64,000 bases of DNA. It comes from DASUPK01 sp963695805. Lineage in GTDB: Bacteria; Actinomycetota; Thermoleophilia; Solirubrobacterales; 70-9. The stretch spans positions 186,001-250,000 of the forward strand of contig CAVOHV010000015.1 in NCBI GenBank assembly GCA_963695805.1. Direction: 5' to 3'. Made by a program: the position numbers and the translations under genes. Below are positions 27,733-35,422 of the stretch, piece by piece (the first letter of the stretch is position 1; each line of letters starts with the position of its first letter). The notes below the pieces were generated by a model that was not told where the DNA came from, did no database searches, and was given only the letters and a program-made list of their open reading frames with translations.

Positions 27733-28279
27733 GCCTGCGGTCGAGCGCGCGGAGCAGGCTCTTCCGGGCCTTGTTGCTGCGCTCGTAGTCGCGGACCTTG
27801 CGGAGCTGGGCGGGGCTCAGTTCCTGGAGCCGGCGCTCGATCTGCCGGACCGTCAGCTGGTCGTACGCGCTGATCGGGAAGCCGGGGACGCGGGCCGCTC
27901 GGCGGACCCGGTCGGCGCCCGCCAGCGGCTTGTCGGCCGCCTTGACGGCTCGCTTGCGTGCCTTCTGCGCGTGGGTACCCGCCTGCTTGCGGGCCCGACC
28001 CGGTGCGTCGCGAGCCTGCGTGAGCAGGCGCTCGAGCTGGCTCAATAGGTCCTCGGCCTGATCTCGCCCGCGCGTCACCAGTCGCCCGATCATCTCGTCC
28101 GCGTCGCCGCGAGTCATGCGGCCCCGCCGCACGGCGTCGTCGACGACCTCCTGGAGGCGGTCGCGGGAGATGGTGACGCTCTTCTCGAGGGCGTCACGGA
28201 AGGACTGGACGCTCTGCTCCGCGCGCGAGCCCTCGTCCTGCTCGGGGCTCTTCTTCTTTGCCTTGGACGCCGCAGCCAT
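27722..28279 (-). CDS. Phasin-like helical protein
   Basis: A 185-residue basic helical protein. The segment SRDRLQEVVDDAVRRGRMTR followed by GDADEMIGRLVTRGR resembles polyhydroxyalkanoate-granule-associated (phasin-like) proteins of actinobacteria. A Lys/Arg/Ala-rich middle (RKQAGTHAQKARKRAVKAAD) could bind nucleic acid or granule surface, and the C-terminus (YDQLTVRQIERRLQELSPAQ) is a conserved-looking helical hairpin. No PHA synthase is in the window, so granule function is unproven. The downstream EEP-family gene on the same strand begins outside its transcript end; only 9 bp separate this start from that gene's stop. Confidence 0.65.
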   Translation of the reverse strand: MAAASKAKKKSPEQDEGSRAEQSVQSFRDALEKSVTISRDRLQEVVDDAVRRGRMTRGDADEMIGRLVTRGRDQAEDLLSQLERLLTQARDAPGRARKQAGTHAQKARKRAVKAADKPLAGADRVRRAARVPGFPISAYDQLTVRQIERRLQELSPAQLRKVRDYERSNKARKSLLRALDRRLKN

Positions 28280-28288
28280 CGGTCGGGA

Positions 28289-29107
28289 CTATCTCAGATC
28301 TGAGAACTTTCCAATCACGGGGTTGTGATCGGAGAGGCGGACCAACTTTCCTGTCTCCGGGTCTGGCACGTCACGGGCCGCTGGGGGGAGCGCAGCGGGA
28401 TGCTCGATTACCTCCAGGCCGCGGACGAGGAGGTGGCTGAGCCGGTCAGGGGCGGTGTGGGGAGCGAGGCCATAGCGGTCCTCCAGCTGGTCGAAGACCC
28501 GGCTCGCCTTGGGCCGGACGTTGAAGTCGCCGCCGAAGACCAACGGACCCGATGCCGCCAAGGCCGTGGCGCGCTCGGCGGCGTCCAGGAGCTCGAGCTC
28601 GGCAGACGTCGGCCTTGTGCTGACGTGGAGGTTCGCCACGCAGAGGCCGGATTCCATGCGGGTCAGGGTCATCACACGTGTCTCGGGTTTGCGGGTCAGA
28701 ACGACGCGCTGGCGCTCCACGATCGGACCGGCACCGGGACGGACGAGGGTGGTGTTCGAGCCGCCCTCCCAGGCGCCGAGCAGGTCGGGGCGCCAGCGGC
28801 CGATCAGCGAGGTGAGGGGCTGGAACCAGTTCCGGCCGCTGAAGGCGCGGTGGGCCTCGGCGCCGCACGCCGCGGCCATCCGCTGCTTCCAGCTGGGCGG
28901 GAACTCCTGGAAGAGGGCGACGTCCCATTCGATGCCGCGGATCAGGTCGGCGAAGCGATCGAGGAGGTCCCAATTCGTCTGCTCGTAGCGCTCGCCGAGG
29001 CGGGGTCCGCGGCGGAAGTTGCCCTTATGAGCGCGGACCTGGAGCTCGGGCTCGGGCGGCCAGTCCCGGCCGTGGAACACGTTCCATGTCATCGCGGTGA
29101 GTTGCAC
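28289..29107 (-). CDS. Endonuclease/exonuclease/phosphatase family protein
   Basis: A 272-residue cytosolic EEP-fold metal-dependent hydrolase: MTWNVFHGRDWPP (metal ligand Asn), WDVALFQEFPPSW (Glu), FGGDFNVRP (Asp/Asn) and VRLSDHNPVIG (Asp-His). These are the standard catalytic residues for phosphodiester or phosphoester cleavage. Substrate unknown. I start it at GTG 29107 (VQLTAMTWNV) because a strand normally precedes TWN; ATG 29092 is the alternative. It is divergent from argF with 21 bp between starts and ends just before the phasin-like gene. Confidence 0.82.
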   Translation of the reverse strand: MQLTAMTWNVFHGRDWPPEPELQVRAHKGNFRRGPRLGERYEQTNWDLLDRFADLIRGIEWDVALFQEFPPSWKQRMAAACGAEAHRAFSGRNWFQPLTSLIGRWRPDLLGAWEGGSNTTLVRPGAGPIVERQRVVLTRKPETRVMTLTRMESGLCVANLHVSTRPTSAELELLDAAERATALAASGPLVFGGDFNVRPKASRVFDQLEDRYGLAPHTAPDRLSHLLVRGLEVIEHPAALPPAARDVPDPETGKLVRLSDHNPVIGKFSDLR

Positions 29108-29128
29108 GGCCCTAGTATCGGCCGCTCG

Positions 29129-30034
29129 ATGGTTCCACCGACCGCCCAGCTTCCAGCCAGCAACTTCCTGACCGGGGAGGAGCTCGACCGCGAGGAGCTG
29201 CTCGCGCTGCTCGAGCGGGCCGAGCACCTGAAGCGCGGGCGGGAGCAGGGAGAGGGCCGGGGTTCGCTTGCCGGTCGTTCCGTGGCGCTGATCTTCGAGA
29301 AGCCCTCGACGCGGACCCGTGTCTCGTTCGAGGTCGGGGTGGCCGAGCTGGGCGCGACGCCGATCGTGTTGCGCTCCGACGAGCTGCAGCTGACGCGCGG
29401 CGAGTCGATCGCCGACACCGGCCGGATTCTCTCCCGGTACCTGCACGGGATCGTGATCCGCTCGGGTTCGGATGAGAGGGTTCGCGAGCTCGCGGAGGGA
29501 GCGACCGTCCCGGTGATCAATGGGCTGACGCCGGAGCACCATCCCTGCCAGGCGCTCGCCGATCTGCTGACCCTCAAGGAGCGCTTCGGCGAGCTCGACG
29601 GGCTTCGCCTCCTCTACGTGGGGGACGGGAACAACATGGCGCGGTCGCTGGCGATCCTGGGTCGGACCGCGGGGATCGAGGTGGTGATCGCGAGCCCGGA
29701 CGGCTATCGGATCGAGGATGGGCGGGCGGTACTCACCGATGATCCCCGCGCGGCCGCTTCGGGAGCGGATGCGATCTACACGGACGTCTGGGTGAGCATG
29801 GGAGACGAGGAGGAGGAGGAGCGCCGCCGGCGCGACCTGGCGCCCTTCCAGCTGAACGACCAGCTACTCGACGCCGCTTCGGAGCGGGTGATCGCGCTCC
29901 ACTGCCTGCCGGCCCATCCGGGCGAGGAGATCACCGCCGAGGTCCTCTATGGGGAGCGCTCGGCGGTCTGGGACCAGGCCGAGAACCGACTGCACGCGCA
30001 GAAGGCGCTCCTCGAGAGCTTGCTGGGCCGCTAG
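29129..30034 (+). CDS. argF: Ornithine carbamoyltransferase
   Basis: OTCase makes citrulline from ornithine and carbamoyl phosphate in arginine synthesis (or the reverse in catabolism). The 301 residues include the carbamoyl-phosphate loop FEKPSTRTRVSFEVG, the HPCQ motif (EHHPCQALADLLT), LLYVGDGNNMARSL for the second domain and the ornithine/catalytic HCLPAH loop. Length is normal. No other arginine gene adjoins, but the window's right end holds arginine-consuming enzymes. Its TAG and the convergent Ddn-like gene's TAG share the palindrome CTAG. Confidence 0.95.
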   Translation: MVPPTAQLPASNFLTGEELDREELLALLERAEHLKRGREQGEGRGSLAGRSVALIFEKPSTRTRVSFEVGVAELGATPIVLRSDELQLTRGESIADTGRILSRYLHGIVIRSGSDERVRELAEGATVPVINGLTPEHHPCQALADLLTLKERFGELDGLRLLYVGDGNNMARSLAILGRTAGIEVVIASPDGYRIEDGRAVLTDDPRAAASGADAIYTDVWVSMGDEEEEERRRRDLAPFQLNDQLLDAASERVIALHCLPAHPGEEITAEVLYGERSAVWDQAENRLHAQKALLESLLGR

Positions 30035-30555
30035 GCGCCCTCGGGGTCGCGGGGCTCGCAGACGACCACCGGGATGCGCCTGCCGGCCGAGTCCGCGCGC
30101 CGCTGGTAGTCGTCGTAGCCGGGATAGAGGTGCGTCGCCAGCCTCCAGAGGCGCTCGCGCTCCTCCCCCTGGGCCTCGCGGGCGCGGTAGGCGCCGCCGC
30201 GGCCGCGGGACCAGAGCTCGACGTCGGGATTCGCGCTCAGGTTGTGGAACCAGGCGGGGTGCTTCGCCTTTCCCGTCTGGGAAGCGACCAGGATCACGTT
30301 GCCGTTGTCGGTGAAGTAGAGGAGCGGCGTGGTGCGCTTCTTGCCGCTCTTCGCCCCGATGTGGGAGAGCAACACCGTCGCCGCCCCACTCGGCATCTTG
30401 AGCAGCCCTCGGCTCGCCCGCATCAGGATCGGGTCGACCTTGTTGGCCACGTTCAGCGCCATCCAGCCGCCGAACCTTCCCTTCGCCGTCCACCGAAACG
30501 CTCGCTGAATCGGATTGCGCGGCTTCTCCGGATCGAAGTCGGGTACCCGTCCCAC
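30031..30555 (-). CDS. Ddn-like F420-dependent nitroreductase family protein
   Basis: A 174-residue split-beta-barrel protein of the deazaflavin-dependent nitroreductase (Ddn/FDOR-A) family: LLSHIGAKSGKKRTTPLLYF, GNVILVASQTGKAKHPAWFH, NLSANPDVEL and LYPGYDDYQRRA are the typical conserved blocks. Members reduce quinones or other small molecules with F420H2 and are often membrane-associated through their N-terminus. Supports an F420-using actinobacterium, as does the LLM gene. Function in vivo unknown. Confidence 0.88.
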   Translation of the reverse strand: MGRVPDFDPEKPRNPIQRAFRWTAKGRFGGWMALNVANKVDPILMRASRGLLKMPSGAATVLLSHIGAKSGKKRTTPLLYFTDNGNVILVASQTGKAKHPAWFHNLSANPDVELWSRGRGGAYRAREAQGEERERLWRLATHLYPGYDDYQRRADSAGRRIPVVVCEPRDPEGA

Positions 30556-30580
30556 GGGCGCAGCCTAGACTGGCCTAGGC

Positions 30581-30653
30581 GGCCCCGTGGTGTAACGGTC
30601 AGCACGCGAGGTTTTCAACCTCGAAGAGCCGGGTTCGATTCCCGTCGGGGCTA
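30581..30653 (+). tRNA. tRNA-Glu (TTC)
   Basis: A full cloverleaf folds: acceptor GGCCCCG/CGGGGCT, D arm, anticodon stem CGAGG/CCTCG with loop TTTTCAA (anticodon TTC), T arm GCCGGGTTCGATTCCCGTC. The CCA end is not encoded. Its last three bases overlap the stop codon of the convergent SGNH hydrolase gene. Confidence 0.95.
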
Positions 30654-31262
30654 CTGCACCAGCGACCGCCGACAGCGGCGCACCTGCTTCGCGATCGCCC
30701 GAGCGCGCACCGTGTAGCCGGTGGCGTTCGGATGAACGCCGTCGGGGCCGAACCACCCGCGGTTGTGCGCGGCGATCGCGGCCCAGTCCACCACGCGCAG
30801 GTGCTCGTTGCGCCTCGCGATTCGATCCAGCACCCGGTTGTAGCCGCCGTAGGTTGCCCCGGCGACCGCGGGTCTGACGATGTTCGGCCAGACGACGCAA
30901 CCGTGCTTCCCGACTGCGCGCAGCGACTTCCGGACGGAACCCTCGAAGCTCGACGCGGCGTGGGGATCGTCGTTCGTCCCGAGGCTCGCCACCACCACGG
31001 GCGGCAACCCGCGGTGCCGCCGGGCGAGTTCCGAGGCGCCCTCCGGCGCGTGCTTCGAGATCGAGACCGAGCCCCGGATCCGCCAGCCGTGCAGATAGCG
31101 AGGGAGATACGGCCTGGTCCCCACCGCGAGCGAGTCCCCGACCACGAATAGCCGCTTGCCGACGGTATGCCGCCCCGATCGCGCGGCGGACGGCCCCGCC
31201 GGCGCAACTGCGACCACCACCGCCAGCGCGCCAAGGGCGACGGCCAGGACCCGTCTAGTCAC
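30651..31262 (-). CDS. Exported SGNH/GDSL hydrolase, copy 1
   Basis: A 203-residue secreted esterase-like protein with signal peptide (VLAVALGALAVVVAVAPAGPSA). Block I FVVGDSLAVGTRPYLP supplies the nucleophile Ser, ASLGTNDDPH the Asn of block III, and DGVHPNATGY the Asp-x-x-His. About 45% of visible positions match the next gene, so the two are tandem paralogues. GTG at 31262 lies inside the end of the upstream copy (8-bp overlap). SGNH enzymes deacylate lipids or polysaccharides at the cell surface; a partner acyltransferase is not present here. Confidence 0.82.
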   Translation of the reverse strand: MTRRVLAVALGALAVVVAVAPAGPSAARSGRHTVGKRLFVVGDSLAVGTRPYLPRYLHGWRIRGSVSISKHAPEGASELARRHRGLPPVVVASLGTNDDPHAASSFEGSVRKSLRAVGKHGCVVWPNIVRPAVAGATYGGYNRVLDRIARRNEHLRVVDWAAIAAHNRGWFGPDGVHPNATGYTVRARAIAKQVRRCRRSLVQ

Positions 31263-31935
31263 CGGGCACACTCCCCGCCGCCCCTCCGTACGGACCACCC
31301 GCCCCGCAGGTGGTGATCGTCGCCGCGATCGCCTGCGCACGCGCCTCATAGCCGCTCGGGGTCGCATGGACTCCGTCGGGGGCGAGCAAGCCTTTGTCAC
31401 GCCTCACGATCTCCACCCAATCGACGACGGTCAGATTCGGGTTGGCTGCCGCGACCTGAGCCAGGACCCGGTTGTACCCCGCATAGCTCACCCCGTTGTA
31501 TGGCGGGCGGACGATGTTCGGCCAGATGACGCAGCGACTGGCGCCGGCCGCCTCGAGCACCGCCTGCACCTCACCTTGGAAGGTGGAGGTCGCGCTGGGA
31601 TCGTCGTTGGTCCCGAGGCTGATGACCAGCACGGGAGGGAGGTTGCCCGCGCTGGTGATCTCGGACACCCCGTCGGCGGTCGGCCGCCCCGTGTAGGCCG
31701 AGGTCCGGATCCGCCAGTCGGGCAGCAGCTGGGCGAGCGGCGCCTCGGTCCCCTCGGCCAGTGAGTCCCCGACGACGAGCGCTCGTCCGCTGGCCGCCTG
31801 TGCCGACCCGCCCGTCGCCCCCCGGGCGGCCTCGCTCTCCGCTTTCGGCGCAGCCGCCGGGGGCGTCTGGCTCGCCTCCGGCGTTGGGGCAAGCGTCCCG
31901 TAGAGGGCAAGCAGAATCAGCAGCAGGGTCCCCAT
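31255..31935 (-). CDS. Exported SGNH/GDSL hydrolase, copy 2
   Basis: A 226-residue paralogue of the preceding entry. It has an N-terminal hydrophobic segment (TLLLILLALYGTLAPTP), an Ala/Pro-rich linker, LVVGDSLAEGTEAPLA, ISLGTNDDPSATSTF, CVIWPNIVRPPYNGVSYAGY (nearly identical to the other copy's WPNIVRP...YGGYN block) and DGVHATPSGY. The pair should act on the same type of extracellular ester. Divergent from lgt, 54 bp apart. Confidence 0.82.
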   Translation of the reverse strand: MGTLLLILLALYGTLAPTPEASQTPPAAAPKAESEAARGATGGSAQAASGRALVVGDSLAEGTEAPLAQLLPDWRIRTSAYTGRPTADGVSEITSAGNLPPVLVISLGTNDDPSATSTFQGEVQAVLEAAGASRCVIWPNIVRPPYNGVSYAGYNRVLAQVAAANPNLTVVDWVEIVRRDKGLLAPDGVHATPSGYEARAQAIAATITTCGAGGPYGGAAGSVPGD

Positions 31936-31989
31936 CCCAGGTCGAACTTAGTCCATCTGCCGCTGGAGGCGCTCAACTACGCTGCCAGA

Positions 31990-32745
31990 GTGCTGCCCGA
32001 GATCCACATCGGCCCGCTCACGCTGCAGACATTCGGAATCTGCTTCGCGCTCGCGTTCCTCGCTGCCGGGGCGGTGGTCTGGCGGCGGCTGGGGGAGCTC
32101 GGCAAGCCGGTCGACTGGGCCTACGAGATCGGCTTCGCCGCCCTGATCGGCGGCCTGGTCGGCGCCCGCTTGGACTTCATCATCGAGAACTACAGTGACG
32201 TCAAAGGCGACCTGCTCGGCAACATCCTCTCCGGCTCGGGGCTGGTCTGGTACGGCGGCGCGATCGGCGGCGCGATCGGCGTCCTCCTCTGGGCCTGGTG
32301 GCGCAAGTACCTGACGCTCACCCTGCTCGACATCTGTGCCCCTGCACTCGCCGTCGGATACGCGCTGGGCCGCTGCGGCTGCCAGGTGTCCGGAGACGGC
32401 GACTACGGCAAGGCCTGGGACGGACCCTGGGCGATGGCCTATCCCGACGGCACCAAGCCGATCGACACGCCCGTCCATCCGACCCCGGTCTACGAGACCC
32501 TCGTTATGGGCCTGGTCGCGCTCCTCCTCTGGCGGCTCCGCGACCGCCTCACCAACGGACTCCTCTTCGCCCTCTATCTGCTCCTTGCGGGCGCCGAGCG
32601 CTTCCTGGTCGAGTTCATCCGCCGCAACTCCGACGTCGCCCTCGGCCTCACCCAGGCCCAGCTGGTGAGCCTGGCGATGATGATCGCCGGCGGGGTCTGG
32701 CTGGCCCTCGCCTTCCGCCGGGCTCCACGCCCGGCGCCGGCCTGA
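31990..32745 (+). CDS. lgt: Prolipoprotein diacylglyceryl transferase
   Basis: Lgt transfers diacylglycerol from phosphatidylglycerol to the lipobox Cys of prolipoproteins. The 251-residue polytopic protein has the conserved YGLFFALAF-like start (TFGICFALAFLAAGAVVW), YGGAIGGAIGVLLWAWW, the Lgt signature ALGRCGCQVSGDGDYG, HPTPVYETLVM and FLVEFIRRN near the C-terminus. In the signature the usual GRIGNFxN reads GRCGCQVSGD. GTG start. The potD lipoprotein in this window would be a substrate. An acidic 28-codon frame follows the stop (see findings). Confidence 0.93.
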   Translation: MLPEIHIGPLTLQTFGICFALAFLAAGAVVWRRLGELGKPVDWAYEIGFAALIGGLVGARLDFIIENYSDVKGDLLGNILSGSGLVWYGGAIGGAIGVLLWAWWRKYLTLTLLDICAPALAVGYALGRCGCQVSGDGDYGKAWDGPWAMAYPDGTKPIDTPVHPTPVYETLVMGLVALLLWRLRDRLTNGLLFALYLLLAGAERFLVEFIRRNSDVALGLTQAQLVSLAMMIAGGVWLALAFRRAPRPAPA

Positions 32746-32831
32746 TCATCACAGTCGAGGAGCCCGATGATTCCGAGGACTCCGACCAGGGGGAGGGCTC
32801 GCCGGACGAGGACTCGGCGGAGCTCTAGCGG

Positions 32832-33584
32832 CTAGGCCGAGCGGAGCAGGCCGCCGTCGATCGGGATCACCGTTCCCGTGAGATAGGCGGCCCGTTCCGA
32901 GCACAGGAACGCGACTAGGTCGCCGTACTCCTCCGGCCGCCCGAGCCGGCGAGCGGGGATCCGCTCCCTCGCGGCCGCCTCGGCCTGCTCCATCGATCCG
33001 TGGCGGTCGGCCAGCCGGTCGGTCGCGAACATCCCGGTGGCCACGGTGTTGACCGTGATCCCATCCCCGGCCACCTCGTCGGCGAGTGTCTTCAGCAGCC
33101 CGAGCGCCGCCATCCGGTTCGAGTTGGAGAGCACCAGCCCTGAAATCGGCTCGCGGATCGAGCTCGAGGACACGTTCACGATCCGGCCCCAGGCTCGCTC
33201 CCGCATCCCGGGCAGCACCTCCTCGATCAGGACGCGCGGCGCCAGGACCAGCGAGCGGAACGCCGCCTCCCATTCCTCCAGCGAGTTGTCGAGCGCCACG
33301 CCGCCCGGCGGCCCACCTGTGTTCGCGACCAGGATCTCGATCGGCCCGAGGGCCTCGGCGACGTCACCCGGGAGCTCGCGCACGCGGGCCAGATTCCCGG
33401 TGTCGGCCGGGAACGCCTGGACATCTCCTCCGATCTCCTCCGCCGCGGCCCTCAGCGCCTCCTCCGAGCGGCTCGAGATCGCAACCCGCGCGCCCTCGCG
33501 CGCGAGCGCACCGGCGATTCCCTTCCCGATCCCCCGGCTGGCCGCGATCACCAGCGCGGTCCGCCCCTCGATGCCTAGGTCCAC
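32832..33584 (-). CDS. SDR-family oxidoreductase with altered active site
   Basis: A 250-residue short-chain dehydrogenase fold: the NAD(P) loop ASRGIGKGIAGALA, VANTGGPPGG in place of NNAG, INVSSSS strand 5, and the C-terminal AAYLTGTVIPIDGGL. The catalytic Y-x3-K is absent; the corresponding stretch is LVLSNSNRMAALGLLKTLA, as in an SDR subgroup with SNxxR instead. NAD(P) binding is likely but the chemistry may differ from a simple ketoreductase. GTG at 33584 overlaps the end of the membrane-protein gene. Confidence 0.82.
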   Translation of the reverse strand: MDLGIEGRTALVIAASRGIGKGIAGALAREGARVAISSRSEEALRAAAEEIGGDVQAFPADTGNLARVRELPGDVAEALGPIEILVANTGGPPGGVALDNSLEEWEAAFRSLVLAPRVLIEEVLPGMRERAWGRIVNVSSSSIREPISGLVLSNSNRMAALGLLKTLADEVAGDGITVNTVATGMFATDRLADRHGSMEQAEAAARERIPARRLGRPEEYGDLVAFLCSERAAYLTGTVIPIDGGLLRSA

Positions 33585-33919
33585 TCCAACCTCCCCGGCC
33601 TTCCCGCCAGCCAGGCGCACCAGGCCGCGAACGCGGCGACCGCGATCGCGACACCCAGCCAGTGCACCCCGGCCAGAACCGCAACGGCGCTGGGGATCCC
33701 GGCCAGCACCGCCCCGAGCATCACCCCGCGGACGGGCAGGTGCAGCGCCCACGCCGTGATCGCCGCACAGGCCAGCCAGGCCGCTGGCCCGGTCAGCCAA
33801 CCCCAGTCATCGAAGAAGGAGGGCGGCAGCGCCAGCGCCAGGATCAGCGAGATTGCAGCGACCAGCACCACCTGCGCGCCCGCTGCCCGCCAGAGGATCG
33901 AGCGGTCCATCGCCGCCAT
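33575..33919 (-). CDS. Small polytopic membrane protein
   Basis: A 114-residue protein with about four hydrophobic segments (VVLVAAISLILALAL, AAWLACAAITAWAL, GVMLGAVLAGIPSAVAVLAG, LGVAIAVAAFAAWCAWLAG) and short loops. No family recognised. It is translationally coupled to the SDR gene (10-bp overlap) and follows the ATP-grasp gene by 33 bp on the same strand, so the three may be an operon. Met 4 (MDRSILWRAAG) is an alternative start. Confidence 0.7.
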   Translation of the reverse strand: MAAMDRSILWRAAGAQVVLVAAISLILALALPPSFFDDWGWLTGPAAWLACAAITAWALHLPVRGVMLGAVLAGIPSAVAVLAGVHWLGVAIAVAAFAAWCAWLAGRPGRLEWT

Positions 33920-33952
33920 TCTCGCAGCACTGAGATTCCGCTCGACGAAGCC

Positions 33953-35149
33953 TCAGCCGGTGAGCTTGGCGAGATACGCGGCATCATCGGGCGGCAGGCC
34001 GGGAATCGACTGGCCGTCCCAGGTGATCCCGTCCGCCATCGCCACGAACAGCTCCTCGCGGTCCTTCAGGCTGAGGCGCTCGAAGCGGCAGAGGGCAAGG
34101 AACGAGTACAGCTTGGGCATCGAATCCCTCCAGCCGCGATCCGTGCCGTGGATCCGAGTCAGGTCGTGGATGGTCTTCGGCGCCTCCTGCAGCGGCTCGC
34201 GAAAGATCTGCGCGCAGACGGCGAAGTCCAGCTGCTCCTTCCGCCCGGGCGGCACGAGCAGCACGTCCTGATCGGGCACGAGCAGTCCCCGCTCCAGCTC
34301 CTCCGCGCTCATCAGCAGCACGCCGTCGGTCGGCCGCGGGTTGCACTCGATCATCACCAGCCCGTCGTCGGTCTCGATGAAGTCGAGCGACATCTGACCG
34401 TCCCACTGGAGATCCGTCCCGAGCCGCTCCACGATCGGCAGGGTGTCGTTCGCATCGACTGAGAGGAACTGGATCCCGGTCGAGTGCTCCCACTGCCTCG
34501 GCGCCCGGTAGGACATGTGCGAAGCCACCTTCCCCTCGTGGAGCGCGGAGTACGTGCACTGCATCGGGCCGTCGACGAACTCCTGGACGAGCCACGGATT
34601 CGCCTCGGTGGGATGGCAGTCGCCCGGCTGCAGATGCCCCGCCAGCGGACCGGTGTTGGTGAGCAGCCCGATGCCGCCGCGCGAGAAGGCGGCCCGGGCG
34701 AAGTACGCCGGGAACCGCCCGATCGCGTCGGTGAGCTCGTCCTCGCTGTGGGCGAGGACGGTCTGCGGCGTACGGATCTCGAGCCGGTCGCAGAGCTCCT
34801 GAAAGGTCCCCTTGTCGTGTACCTGGGCCAGCGTCCGGAACGGCGGCGCGTACAGCTTCGTCACCGCCGAAAGGCGCTCGTGCTGGGCAGCCAGGTAGAA
34901 GACCTCCTCGAACATCGGCAGGACCACCTCGATCTCGTTCTCCGCGGCGATCCGCTCGACGTCGGCGGCAAATCCCGCCGGGTCGGCCGAGGGCGACGCG
35001 GTCACGAAGTGCCCCGCCAGGTAGCGGGAGTGGTTCCCCGGCGACGCCTCGTAGCTGTCCGAGGCATAGACCTCGTGGCCGCGCTCGCCGAGCTTGCGGA
35101 TCGCGTCCAGCGCGAACGGCATCCGTGAGCTGGTGATCAGCACCCTCAT
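33953..35149 (-). CDS. ATP-grasp carboligase-like enzyme
   Basis: A 398-residue protein with an N-terminal Rossmann-like domain (MRVLITSSRMPFALDAIRKL, EIEVVLPMFEEVFYLA) and an ATP-grasp domain (FPAYFARAAFSRGGIGLL with the nucleotide Lys/Arg positions, WLVQEFVDGPMQCTYSALH, SLDFIETDDGLVMIECNPRP for Mg binding). These enzymes form amide or carboxyl-phosphate bonds; relatives are annotated as carbamoyl-phosphate synthase-like or peptide ligases. Substrates unknown. It leads the putative operon with the small membrane protein and SDR. Confidence 0.8.
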   Translation of the reverse strand: MRVLITSSRMPFALDAIRKLGERGHEVYASDSYEASPGNHSRYLAGHFVTASPSADPAGFAADVERIAAENEIEVVLPMFEEVFYLAAQHERLSAVTKLYAPPFRTLAQVHDKGTFQELCDRLEIRTPQTVLAHSEDELTDAIGRFPAYFARAAFSRGGIGLLTNTGPLAGHLQPGDCHPTEANPWLVQEFVDGPMQCTYSALHEGKVASHMSYRAPRQWEHSTGIQFLSVDANDTLPIVERLGTDLQWDGQMSLDFIETDDGLVMIECNPRPTDGVLLMSAEELERGLLVPDQDVLLVPPGRKEQLDFAVCAQIFREPLQEAPKTIHDLTRIHGTDRGWRDSMPKLYSFLALCRFERLSLKDREELFVAMADGITWDGQSIPGLPPDDAAYLAKLTG

Positions 35150-35279
35150 CGAGGCCGAACCCTAAGGGCCCGCGCAGCCGACCCCTAGCGGCGGTGCTTC
35201 CACCACCGCGCTTCCGCGGCGGCGCCGGTTCCCGCTGCCCGGTTCGCGGTCCGGCAACCGCCATAATCGAGCCCACCGA

Positions 35280-35352
35280 GGGCGGTTAGCTCAGTTGGGA
35301 GAGCGCTTCGTTTACACCGAAGAGGTCGCTGGTTCGATCCCGGCACCGCCCA
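35280..35352 (+). tRNA. tRNA-Val (TAC)
   Basis: Acceptor GGGCGGT/ACCGCCC, D arm TTAGCTCAGTTGGGAGAGC, anticodon stem CTTCG/CGAAG with loop TTTACAC (anticodon TAC), T arm GCTGGTTCGATCCCGGC. No encoded CCA. It is flanked by two minus-strand genes and is transcribed alone. Confidence 0.95.
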
Positions 35353-35422
35353 TTCACTCTTAATCCCCTCGCGCTCGTCATCTTCTTCATGGGACGCGGC
35401 ACCCGGACTGTCTGAGCGGGAC

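Noticed and set aside
33491..33517. Possible further copy of the palindromic repeat in the SDR gene
   Set aside because: GCGCCCTCGCGCGCGAGCG is GC-rich but lacks the ACCCGT arm and the loop position; it is ordinary coding sequence.
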